DNA from: a virus
Length of the DNA: 64,000 nt
Strand: one strand, 5' to 3'
Virus record (IMG/VR): IMGVR_UViG_3300035670_000145
Location: 1-64,000 of that record
Part shown: positions 50,402-56,784 of the stretch, piece after piece
Layout: each line of letters starts with the position of its first letter
Numbering within the stretch: the first letter of the stretch is position 1
Notes under the pieces: generated by a model
What the model was told of the DNA's origin: nothing
Database searches by the model: none
Seen by the model: only the letters and a program-made list of their open reading frames with translations
Position numbers and translations under genes: made by a program

Positions 50402-50521
50402 ATGCTTTGCAAGCTTGAGTTGGTCCTGAGCGAAAGCTCCGTCGTTGACGCCGTAAGGGTGGACGCTTCAGAACAGTGGGTGACTTCGCGAGAACCACCA
50501 AGGCAATGCATGGGCCTGTAG
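50402..50521 (+). CDS. Possible rightward 39-aa peptide gene
   Basis: ATG 50402 preceded by GAAGG at about 6 bp; 39 codons (MLCKLELVLSESSVVDAVRV...) to TAG 50521. It is the only rightward unit in this leftward stretch, with a rightward terminator 60 bp downstream. Could instead be a small RNA. Confidence 0.4.
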   Translation: MLCKLELVLSESSVVDAVRVDASEQWVTSREPPRQCMGL

Positions 50522-50576
50522 GGCACTGTTCCCCTTTGTTGAGGGACCATGGAGCATCGGAAGCTCAAGCAGCGGG

Positions 50577-50606
50577 AAGGGGGAGCGAAAGCTCCCCTTT
50601 TCTATT
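50577..50606 (+). terminator. Rightward rho-independent terminator
   Basis: GGGGAGC-GAAA-GCTCCCC stem, extended by A-T/G-U pairs, followed by TTTTCTATT on the plus strand. It would end a rightward transcript covering the 39-aa peptide gene. Confidence 0.75.
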
Positions 50607-50665
50607 GCTTTGCAGGAGCAATAGGTGTTTTATCCGGCAGTGATAATTGCACTAAAAAGCGCCCC

Positions 50666-50779
50666 TTAATGGCGCTGTTGATTGCTGCTAGTCCAGGACG
50701 TATCGCCTGGTATGGGCTCCATACCAAATTCCCAATCGTCATAGTCAGGAGAGTTGCGCAGAGCCGCCTTTTCTTGCAT
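50666..50779 (-). CDS. Small acidic protein (37 aa)
   Basis: ATG 50779 to TAA 50666: MQEKAALRNSPDYDDWEFGM..., 37 aa. The start region is duplicated 23-24 bp upstream (second copy encodes MQEKAAF in another frame), so the true start and reading frame are not certain. Confidence 0.45.
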   Translation of the reverse strand: MQEKAALRNSPDYDDWEFGMEPIPGDTSWTSSNQQRH

Positions 50780-50809
50780 TGAAAGGCCGCCTTTTCCTGC
50801 ATTGGAAAG
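50763..50809. repeat. Tandem 23/24-bp duplication at a gene start
   Basis: GCCGCCTTTTCTTGCATTG (50763) and GCCGCCTTTTCCTGCATTG (50786) are successive near-identical units, each containing a minus-strand ATGCA(A/G)GAAAAGGCGGC. The duplicates differ by one inserted base. Confidence 0.7.
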
Positions 50810-50822
50810 ACGGCCCTCTTGT

Positions 50823-51155
50823 TCAGAACTGGTATGGTTCGCTGCTGATTGCCACTGCATAAGCTTCAAGGTAAGCCATGAGATCATCTTCGGACGGAGC
50901 ATCAGTTTGAATTTCATCGTGCTGTTGCTTGTGCTTTGAGAGAGCTCCTTTGAGGCTGAAATAGAGCCTTTCCATCACAAGACGGTTGGCCATGTTTTCC
51001 TCGCGAAGCATGGTCTCTTCCAATGTAGTGAGCCATTCTTCAAGGTCTTTAATGCGGAAGCTCCATGCAACGACAGGGTGGTTGCCGTTCATCACCAAAG
51101 AATTGCTCTTGGTGAAAGCAGAGGTGCCAAGCGAGTCGCGGTAGATGGTTGCCAT
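50823..51155 (-). CDS. Protein of unknown function (110 aa)
   Basis: ATG 51155 (MATIYRDSLGTSAFTKSNSL). Beta N-terminus then a helical acidic C-terminus. A GTCAAGCCTT motif lies 55 bp upstream and may mark a promoter. No family recognised. Confidence 0.6.
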   Translation of the reverse strand: MATIYRDSLGTSAFTKSNSLVMNGNHPVVAWSFRIKDLEEWLTTLEETMLREENMANRLVMERLYFSLKGALSKHKQQHDEIQTDAPSEDDLMAYLEAYAVAISSEPYQF

Positions 51156-51226
51156 GGGAAGAAGAAAGGATTGATCGCCTGCTTAGTGTGCCGCTGTCCT
51201 CAGACCTTCGTCAAGCCTTCTGGCCA

Positions 51227-51586
51227 TTAGCGCTGCTTATCGTTGGTTTTCCATGCCATCGCTAGCATTCTTCCTTTGCCTACCGGCCTCAGCACCACAT
51301 GCCTCCCTGCCCTGACAATCACATTTTGGAAGGCCTGCCGCTTAGCTTTGTTCAATGGTTCAAGAGGCTCTTCTAGCCAGCTCGAGGCCCAGTCAGCCAG
51401 TTCCTCAACGTCGCTTAGCTCAGACGTACGCAGAACGAAATGGCGCCCTTGCTGGGCCATCTTTTTCCATGCAGGATGCACCAGCGGCTCTTCTGCGGCC
51501 ACGTATTCAGCTTCTTGCTTCAGGATGGGCGGAATGCAAATGGTGACCATGGGAGGCATGATTAGCGCAGGGGCTGGGGAGGTCAT
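51227..51586 (-). CDS. Protein of unknown function (119 aa)
   Basis: ATG 51586 (MTSPAPALIMPPMVTICIPP); a start further in at 51550 is also possible. Helical acidic middle, then 'IVRAGRHVVLRPVGKGRMLA'. Begins 3 bp after the 46-aa gene's stop. Confidence 0.6.
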   Translation of the reverse strand: MTSPAPALIMPPMVTICIPPILKQEAEYVAAEEPLVHPAWKKMAQQGRHFVLRTSELSDVEELADWASSWLEEPLEPLNKAKRQAFQNVIVRAGRHVVLRPVGKGRMLAMAWKTNDKQR

Positions 51587-51588
51587 CG

Positions 51589-51729
51589 TCAAAGCAAAGC
51601 AACAACAAAAGCAATGGGAAGAGAAATTGTTTGATAGGCAAGCGATCGAGCCTGGTTCTCGTTATAAGCCAAAAGGCACAGTTGCAAACCATTCTCAAAA
51701 GTAATCTTATAAGGGCCTAGCCAACTCAT
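51589..51729 (-). CDS. Small protein with hydrophobic C-terminus (46 aa)
   Basis: ATG 51729 to TGA 51589; begins MSWLGPYKITFENGLQLCLL. The last 14 residues are hydrophobic (LPIAFVVALL). Overlaps the upstream stop by ATGA and is followed directly by the next start. Unknown function. Confidence 0.6.
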   Translation of the reverse strand: MSWLGPYKITFENGLQLCLLAYNENQARSLAYQTISLPIAFVVALL

Positions 51730-52190
51730 GATTCCCCTCCATTGAAAATATCTTCTACGCTACGGCCGCTTTCTTCAATTTGTTCAAGCACTGCCTGATT
51801 GATTTGCTTCTTCAGCACGTTTCGATAGTCCTCGTCTCCGCCAAACGACCCAATGTCTGAGAGAATGCGAAGTGCGGTGGTAATTTTTGATAAGTCGCTC
51901 ATGGTAAGCATGGCTTCTGCATAGCCATCATTGGCCAAATGCTCTTCAAGCATTTCTTGATGAGTGGAGGCCCATTTGCCAATGGCCACCATGCCCACTT
52001 GCTTTAAGGCTTCATCACCAAACTGTTCGTATAAATCTTCCAGGGCTGCTGCCATAGCCGGAGGCATGGCATAGGTGGATGGATCGTCAAGGAAAGGCTC
52101 GAGGTGTTCGTTAATGGCTTCCCTTTGCTTAGCCTTTGCGCCCTGCGCTTTGCGCAAGAAATCGCCAACGGAACCAAGCGAAAAATCCAT
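51726..52190 (-). CDS. Helical protein of unknown function (154 aa)
   Basis: ATG 52190 (MDFSLGSVGDFLRKAQGAKA). Mostly helical and acidic, 154 aa. A TTGACA-containing GTCAAGCCTTT element lies 45 bp upstream. No family recognised. Confidence 0.6.
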   Translation of the reverse strand: MDFSLGSVGDFLRKAQGAKAKQREAINEHLEPFLDDPSTYAMPPAMAAALEDLYEQFGDEALKQVGMVAIGKWASTHQEMLEEHLANDGYAEAMLTMSDLSKITTALRILSDIGSFGGDEDYRNVLKKQINQAVLEQIEESGRSVEDIFNGGES

Positions 52191-52270
52191 GGAAGAAAAG
52201 CAACAACACTAGCCTGACGACAAGCGAAGCTATTGTCAAGCCTTTAGAAGCTTAAGACAATGGAAGAAGA

Positions 52271-53011
52271 CTAAGGGGAATCATCTTCGGGCATGGTCAG
52301 CATTGGCCTGCTGTTGCCGGTGGGTTCGCCGTCGTCGTCAAACTCAGGCTCCACTTCTGCTTTTGCATCAATGGCAGAAGCTCTGAGTTCGGAATTGCTC
52401 TCAGCTTCTTTGATCTTTTTTACTTCCTTGGTGAGCGTATCCAGGAAGTTCTTGTAGCCGCTCTTTTCTGCCGTTTGAGGCTTGATGTCGAACAGGCCAA
52501 TGAGCTTTGCTTGCTGTTCCAGACAACTGCGTGCAATGCCTAAGAAACCGCTTTCACCAGCGCTCTCCTCAATGCGCACAATTGTTTCGTCTTTGCTTTC
52601 GTTGTAAGTGGTGACTTTCTTGCGCTTGCTTTGCTCGAACGATTCCAGGGCTTTGTTCTTTAACTCGTCCTGTTCCTGCACCAGCCGTGCCCGCCAAGTG
52701 TCCTGGCTCTTCAGGATTTCATGAGTCCAGATTTGACGATTATGAATGCGATCGGAACTGACGGTCTCTTTTGACAGCAGCAACGCTTCAGCGATTTGCT
52801 TATTGCTCATGCGAGCTGCAAGCAGCTCCTGCACCATGTAGCGCCGCTGTCCAGTGAGGTCTTTGTCGTAAGGGATTTTGCCAGGGCCTAGCCCCACTTT
52901 ATTGCGAATGCGATCAATTTGCTCTGGTGTAAATCCTGCCTCTACAAGCACTTTCGTTGCATATTGCAACTGCTCTTCTTTAGAAGCAAAAGAAATCTCA
53001 GGAAGAGGCAT
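52271..53011 (-). CDS. terS: Terminase small subunit-like DNA-binding protein (246 aa)
   Basis: Residues about 55-100 ('RYMVQELLAARMSNKQIAEA', then 'LLLSKETVSSDRIHNRQIW') form a helix-turn-helix; the middle is a charged coiled coil and the C-terminus is acidic. This matches small terminase subunits, which bind the packaging site and form a ring. It lies about 19 kb from the large subunit and on the other strand, so the pair is not an operon. A general transcription factor is the alternative. Confidence 0.65.
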   Translation of the reverse strand: MPLPEISFASKEEQLQYATKVLVEAGFTPEQIDRIRNKVGLGPGKIPYDKDLTGQRRYMVQELLAARMSNKQIAEALLLSKETVSSDRIHNRQIWTHEILKSQDTWRARLVQEQDELKNKALESFEQSKRKKVTTYNESKDETIVRIEESAGESGFLGIARSCLEQQAKLIGLFDIKPQTAEKSGYKNFLDTLTKEVKKIKEAESNSELRASAIDAKAEVEPEFDDDGEPTGNSRPMLTMPEDDSP

Positions 53012-53030
53012 GGTCGTTCTTTGTTGGCCT

Positions 53031-53207
53031 CTATTCTAGAGGGGCATTTCCTTTGCCTATCAGGCTTCTGGCGAACAGGGCCGAAAAGCGCTCAAGCTTT
53101 TGTGGTGCCACTGACGATGGAGAGGAGCTGATGGCATGAAGCAAACTTTTCATTTCATTCCATTCTTCCTTGGAAAGCAATGGAGAAGGATCAAAAGGAG
53201 CGCTCAT
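53031..53207 (-). CDS. Small protein (58 aa)
   Basis: ATG 53207 to TAG 53031; 58 aa (MSAPFDPSPLLSKEEWNEMK...). Start overlaps the membrane gene's stop. Helical; unknown function. Confidence 0.6.
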   Translation of the reverse strand: MSAPFDPSPLLSKEEWNEMKSLLHAISSSPSSVAPQKLERFSALFARSLIGKGNAPLE

Positions 53208-53353
53208 TGTGCAACTAAATAGTAAAGAAAAAGAAGGGCTGCAACAATGCCGCCAAACGAAAGGAAGCCAATAATGCCACTAATCAAACCAATCCTAATT
53301 TCATGGCTTTTGATTTTGGCATCAATCATTGCAGCCACCTCTTCTTTGTCCAT
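53204..53353 (-). CDS. Small single-span membrane protein (49 aa)
   Basis: ATG 53353. A charged N-terminus (MDKEEVAAMIDAKIKSHEIR) is followed by one hydrophobic helix (IGLISGIIGFLSFGGIVAAL) and LFLYYLVAQ. Overlaps its neighbours by 4 bp. Size and layout resemble small holin- or spanin-like proteins, but that is inference. Confidence 0.65.
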   Translation of the reverse strand: MDKEEVAAMIDAKIKSHEIRIGLISGIIGFLSFGGIVAALLFLYYLVAQ

Positions 53354-53355
53354 TG

Positions 53356-53673
53356 TCAAAACACTTCTTTAGGAAGGGTGAAGACAAGGCTTTCTTTAAC
53401 TGACAAGATAGAAAAATTCCCCATGTCATCGGCCAGTTTTTTGGCTTCTTTCAAGGCAATTTCCATGCTCCTTATTTCACTCCCATAGTCCTTTCCAGAA
53501 CGTCGTTGAATACGAATGGTGCCATAAGGGCTGTCGCAATTTTCAGAGCCTTCCTCGCGCATTAGCTGGAAGATGTCTGCTTTGCATTGTTCTTCGCGAG
53601 CTGAAAGAGCTTTTTGATTGGTTTTGATTGTTTCCAGCTCTTTCAAGAGATCGAGCATTTCTTGCGAAATCAT
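53356..53673 (-). CDS. Helical protein of unknown function (105 aa)
   Basis: ATG 53673 (MISQEMLDLLKELETIKTNQ). An N-terminal coiled coil then a beta segment. 'QRRSGKDYGSEIRSMEIALK' basic stretch. Start overlaps the 25-aa gene. Confidence 0.6.
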   Translation of the reverse strand: MISQEMLDLLKELETIKTNQKALSAREEQCKADIFQLMREEGSENCDSPYGTIRIQRRSGKDYGSEIRSMEIALKEAKKLADDMGNFSILSVKESLVFTLPKEVF

Positions 53674-53747
53674 AAGCCTGTCTCGTTAAGCAAGATGATG
53701 ATCGAGCAAATTATGACAGCCAAGAAGGCGATTGTCAATGTTGTCAC
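53670..53747 (-). CDS. Tiny membrane peptide (25 aa)
   Basis: GTG 53747, inside a GTGA overlap with the upstream gene, to TGA 53670, which overlaps the next ATG. The peptide TLTIAFLAVIICSIIILLNE is a single hydrophobic helix. The double stop-start overlaps and a GGAGAGG ribosome site argue that it is translated. Confidence 0.55.
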   Translation of the reverse strand: MTTLTIAFLAVIICSIIILLNETGL

Positions 53748-53980
53748 GAGGCCTCTCCACTTGCGACAAAATTGCGATTGATGAGAGAGACAATTTCCTC
53801 GTAAGTGCTACGCCAGTGACGCTCACCGTCTTCGGGATTGCGGGCTCCGTAAAGCATGCGCGATCGTGGTGCAGCACCCCTGTCAGGCATTGAGAAACCA
53901 TGGTGATGAATGGCTTCAATTTTCACTCCCTGGTGTTCGAGCGTGGGGAGCTTGTCAGGAGCGAGAGGAGGCTTAGGCAT
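53744..53980 (-). CDS. Small protein (78 aa)
   Basis: ATG 53980 (MPKPPLAPDKLPTLEHQGVK). Basic/His-rich ('IEAIHHHGFSMPDRGA') with helical end. Last leftward gene before the divergent control region. Unknown function. Confidence 0.6.
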   Translation of the reverse strand: MPKPPLAPDKLPTLEHQGVKIEAIHHHGFSMPDRGAAPRSRMLYGARNPEDGERHWRSTYEEIVSLINRNFVASGEAS

Positions 53981-54074
53981 TGTGCCAGTAAAAAGCCTTT
54001 GTAGTTTAAGAGAAGATTGTTGAGAAGAGCGCTATGAAAAAGCTCGCCTGGGGGCTCGCCTGCTCGTACGCGCT

Positions 54075-54230
54075 CTAGCAAGGGTTACTTAGCAGGATTC
54101 TCAATAAACGACGCTTATCGAGAATCCAATTATTCCCCTCCATCGCTCTTTCCAGAAGAAGCGCCGCAGGGCTAGTGATGCAGCTCTGCGCGTGGTCATG
54201 CCGGCTTGCCCTAGGCGCGTAGATGCGCAT
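54075..54230 (-). CDS. Possible small basic protein (51 aa)
   Basis: ATG 54230 has an excellent GGAGG at 7 bp. The 51-aa product is basic (MRIYAPRASRHDHAQSCITS...) and its 3' codons overlap a 33-bp palindrome. Could be a short leader gene of the leftward operon. Confidence 0.45.
   Translation of the reverse strand: MRIYAPRASRHDHAQSCITSPAALLLERAMEGNNWILDKRRLLRILLSNPC
54095..54127. repeat. 33-bp near-perfect palindrome in divergent region
   Basis: GGATTCTC (54095-54102) and GAGAATCC (54120-54127) with ATAA/TTAT and CG/CG inner pairs around an A at 54111, interrupted by two symmetric A-C mismatches. Lies between the leftward and rightward small-gene operons; a likely dimer- or tetramer-binding operator. 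Confidence 0.65.
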
Positions 54231-54358
54231 GGTCAAGCCTCCGGACGATTGTAAAACTTGCCGCAAGCTCAAATGTGCCAGTTCAGAAATTGGCACAATG
54301 GAAAAGAGCATGGTTGACGCTGGTGTACCATGACGAAGTCCTCGGCCATGCCATGCCC

Positions 54359-54445
54359 ATGCTTCGTGACATTTGGCTCATTGCAGCGCTCTACTGGAGC
54401 GTCTGTGCTTTGTTGATTTTTCTTGCTAGTAAAATCCTTCCATGA
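54359..54445 (+). CDS. Tiny membrane peptide (28 aa)
   Basis: ATG 54359 (54353 also in frame) to TGA 54445, which overlaps the next ATG (ATGA). The product MLRDIWLIAALYWSVCALLI... is a hydrophobic helix. Stop-start overlap argues that it is translated. Confidence 0.55.
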   Translation: MLRDIWLIAALYWSVCALLIFLASKILP

Positions 54446-54846
54446 CTTACAAAGAAATGCACGAGCAGTGGAAGGCAGACGCAGCTCGCTGGCCAGAGGC
54501 CATCCTGGAACTTCGCGCCAGGGTCGAGGCGCTGACAATTGCTAATACGGCACGAACAGTAGAAATCCTGTGCCTAACCAATGCTGTTGCCAATCAGGTG
54601 CCAGACAGAACAAAACTGTTCGTGGATGCAATGGTTGACGACAATGATTATCAGCCATCTTCTAATTCCTCCCAAAATGGGAGTTCGCTGGTTGAGCGAG
54701 TGGAAGATGCTTTGATGCACGAAGTAGGCTTGCGCCCCATGGCTTGCGCCGCGATCCGCGAGGTGGCGGCGTGGATGACCAGCAATCCCGATGTTTACTT
54801 TCCACCTGCGCTTGTCTTTGCCCTTGAGCAAGAGACTGAGCGATGA
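54442..54846 (+). CDS. Protein of unknown function (134 aa)
   Basis: ATG 54442 (MTYKEMHEQWKADAARWPEA). Helical N-terminus (coiled coil), then a helical 'LMHEVGLRPMACAAIREVAA' region. First larger gene in the rightward chain; unknown function. Confidence 0.6.
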   Translation: MTYKEMHEQWKADAARWPEAILELRARVEALTIANTARTVEILCLTNAVANQVPDRTKLFVDAMVDDNDYQPSSNSSQNGSSLVERVEDALMHEVGLRPMACAAIREVAAWMTSNPDVYFPPALVFALEQETER

Positions 54847-55067
54847 CCCCTGCCGAAGCTGGCTTCAATGGACAAACGCTGTACGGGCCAGAAGGGTTTG
54901 TATTTATGCTCAAGCGAGGCAACAAGCCTCCTAGTGACTATCCAGAGCATAAATTCGCTAAGCAGTTGATCTGGTATTGTCCGGAAAATCAAAATGCTTG
55001 CTTGCTTTGGTGCAATGCCGACAATCAATGGTTCAATCTGACTTTTTCTTTCATTGAAAAACCATGA
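54843..55067 (+). CDS. Small protein (74 aa)
   Basis: ATG 54843, overlapping the previous stop; 74 aa (MTPAEAGFNGQTLYGPEGFV). No family recognised. Overlaps the next gene by 4 bp. Confidence 0.6.
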   Translation: MTPAEAGFNGQTLYGPEGFVFMLKRGNKPPSDYPEHKFAKQLIWYCPENQNACLLWCNADNQWFNLTFSFIEKP

Positions 55068-55408
55068 CAAAAGAATTTCCCATCACCCCACCACCAGAAC
55101 TAATTGAAGACTGGATTGAAATTGCTAAACCTGAACCGTGGAAGCGTCCGCCTGATCCAAATGTACTTTGTACGCTTGCCGCCCAATGGGGCGCAGACCA
55201 GGAGCTGGAGGCGTGCTGTGAGCTTATGGACCGCGCTTTCATGGCTGGTCCCTCCGACCTCCGAGCCGCCCGCCGCCCCAAGCCGCCGAGCTTGAAGAAG
55301 CAGGCGCTGGAAGCGTTCAAGCGTTTCACCAGCGGCAACAACGGCATAGTTGATGACATGCGAGACGGCGGCATCATCCGCCGCGCTTTGGAGTCAATTA
55401 ATGACTAA
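55064..55408 (+). CDS. ITPPPEL-family protein, copy A (114 aa)
   Basis: Begins MTKEFPITPPPELIEDWIEI; 'AAQWGADQELEACCELMD' and 'LRAARRPKPPSLKKQALEAF' recur in copies at 55401-55781 (B) and 60666-61013 (C). Family seen in picocyanobacteria and their phages as I recall it; function unknown. Overlaps the next gene. Confidence 0.75.
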   Translation: MTKEFPITPPPELIEDWIEIAKPEPWKRPPDPNVLCTLAAQWGADQELEACCELMDRAFMAGPSDLRAARRPKPPSLKKQALEAFKRFTSGNNGIVDDMRDGGIIRRALESIND

Positions 55409-55781
55409 CAACAAACAACATTCAATCACCCCACCGCCGGAGCTGGTGCAGCAGTGGATAACTGAATACACAGAAACCAAGGCAAACTGCCTCGGAACAG
55501 AGTTCATCGCTAGCCGCGCCGCACAATGGGGCTATCAGCAGGCCCAGCCGGAGAAGGCGCATTATTACATCGCCTGGATTTTGTTTGAGGCTGACGGCAA
55601 GCTCCGTCCAGAGGCGTTTGAGGTTTTGGCGGCCTGTGGAATAATCCCGGCCGCCCGCCACGGCAAGTCGTCGAACTTGAGGGAACAAGCGCTAGCGCTT
55701 TTAACCAAAAACCCGTCGCGCATACCCAATGCACAGGAATGGGACACCATCCGCCGCGCACTGGAGCAACTTGATGACTGA
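55401..55781 (+). CDS. ITPPPEL-family protein, copy B (126 aa)
   Basis: ATG 55401 (MTNNKQHSITPPPELVQQWI). The N-terminal motif and the C-terminal 'IPNAQEWDTIRRALEQLDD' match copies A and C; the middle is diverged. Overlaps copy A by 8 bp and the next gene by 8 bp. Confidence 0.7.
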   Translation: MTNNKQHSITPPPELVQQWITEYTETKANCLGTEFIASRAAQWGYQQAQPEKAHYYIAWILFEADGKLRPEAFEVLAACGIIPAARHGKSSNLREQALALLTKNPSRIPNAQEWDTIRRALEQLDD

Positions 55782-56139
55782 ACAACCCACTAACTGCATC
55801 ACGTTTCACGAATCTGGCTACGAGCCAGGCAAAGAAGTCATCCGCCTCGACAAAGAAGGCTTCCACTACCGGGGCCAGTTTATTGCTGACGCTGGTGAAG
55901 CCCACCGCTTGATGGTGGAGTTTCTCAGGCAGCAGACCCAGTCAGAGCCGCAGGGGCCGACGGATGAGGAGCTGTTGGATCTCATGCCTAAAACCATGCG
56001 GGATGATTTCAGCTATGCGGCCAAGGTCAGTAGTGATGCGACTGGCGGCCAAGTCAAACCCGGCATTTTTCGCGTGGCGCTCAACACCGCAGCTCTGGAG
56101 TATGCCCAAGCCGTCCTTGCTCGCTGGGGGTGCCAATGA
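55774..56139 (+). CDS. Protein of unknown function (121 aa)
   Basis: ATG 55774 (MTEQPTNCITFHESGYEPGK). Two parts: a beta-like 'EVIRLDKEGFHYRGQFIADA' segment and a helical end. Present in the same tight chain; unknown function. Confidence 0.6.
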   Translation: MTEQPTNCITFHESGYEPGKEVIRLDKEGFHYRGQFIADAGEAHRLMVEFLRQQTQSEPQGPTDEELLDLMPKTMRDDFSYAAKVSSDATGGQVKPGIFRVALNTAALEYAQAVLARWGCQ

Positions 56140-56363
56140 CTAACGACTCAATGTCCCCCGCTGCGCAAGCAGTGTTGGATGGCTTTCGTGCTGTGCCAAG
56201 TCTCATGGATGCACCGTCTATTGCAGGTGCCCTGCGAGCTGCTGCGGATCAGGTGGTGCCGGAGGTTAGGACCCCGTGGAACTCCACCCTGACTCCTATG
56301 ATTTCAGCAGGGGAAGTGCGCGCTTGCATCCTCGCCATCGCCGCCGAGCTGGAGAATCAATGA
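56136..56363 (+). CDS. Small helical protein (75 aa)
   Basis: ATG 56136. 'SPAAQAVLDGFRAVPSLM' and 'IAGALRAAADQVVPE' form a pattern I associate with picocyanobacterial and cyanophage small proteins. Overlaps both neighbours by 4 bp. Confidence 0.65.
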   Translation: MTNDSMSPAAQAVLDGFRAVPSLMDAPSIAGALRAAADQVVPEVRTPWNSTLTPMISAGEVRACILAIAAELENQ

Positions 56364-56578
56364 CTCAAGAAATGGACTACAAACGTGCCTATTTGGAAAT
56401 CGTCGAAATCATTTCGCCTCGCTTTCCAGAATGCAGTATCAGCACTATTGACTTAGTGCGTATGCTTGCTTTTGAAAACGACACTTTGCGCATTGCTCTT
56501 AAGCTTCCCCATCCTTCCGACGTGGTTAAAGCCAACGAACAAAGAGAATCGTCCTTTGAAAAAGATTTCTTCTCATGA
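56360..56578 (+). CDS. Small helical protein (72 aa)
   Basis: ATG 56360 (MTQEMDYKRAYLEIVEIISP); an internal start at 56372 is possible. Unknown function; overlaps the next gene by 4 bp. Confidence 0.6.
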   Translation: MTQEMDYKRAYLEIVEIISPRFPECSISTIDLVRMLAFENDTLRIALKLPHPSDVVKANEQRESSFEKDFFS

Positions 56579-56730
56579 CTCCTTCAGAAGAACCAAAGAT
56601 CATTCGCCTTCCACGCAATGGCCCTAAGCCAGGGCAATCAACAAGCGCTTGGCTTTATGGAAAGCAACGTTCAGAAGAAAAAGCTCTTGAACGAGAACGA
56701 TGGAAAAGCCTCAGGAAAGATGCTAGTTGA
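56575..56730 (+). CDS. Small basic protein (51 aa)
   Basis: ATG 56575 to TGA 56730; 51 aa (MTPSEEPKIIRLPRNGPKPG...). Highly charged, last gene of the rightward chain, followed by a strong terminator. Unknown function. Confidence 0.6.
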   Translation: MTPSEEPKIIRLPRNGPKPGQSTSAWLYGKQRSEEKALERERWKSLRKDAS

Positions 56731-56735
56731 CTCTT

Positions 56736-56760
56736 GCCCTCCTTTCGGAGGGCTTTTTAT
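56736..56760 (+). terminator. Rightward terminator of the small-gene chain
   Basis: GCCCTCC-TTTC-GGAGGGC followed by TTTTTAT; 6 bp after the last gene. It also separates the chain from the convergent primase-helicase gene. Confidence 0.92.
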
Positions 56761-56784
56761 TGCTTGAAAGCTTCACTCACTAGT

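Noticed and set aside
52230-52262. Terminator hairpin ATTGTC...GACAAT after the small terminase gene
   Set aside because: Stem has a bulge and no T tract on either strand; may be a promoter-linked element instead.
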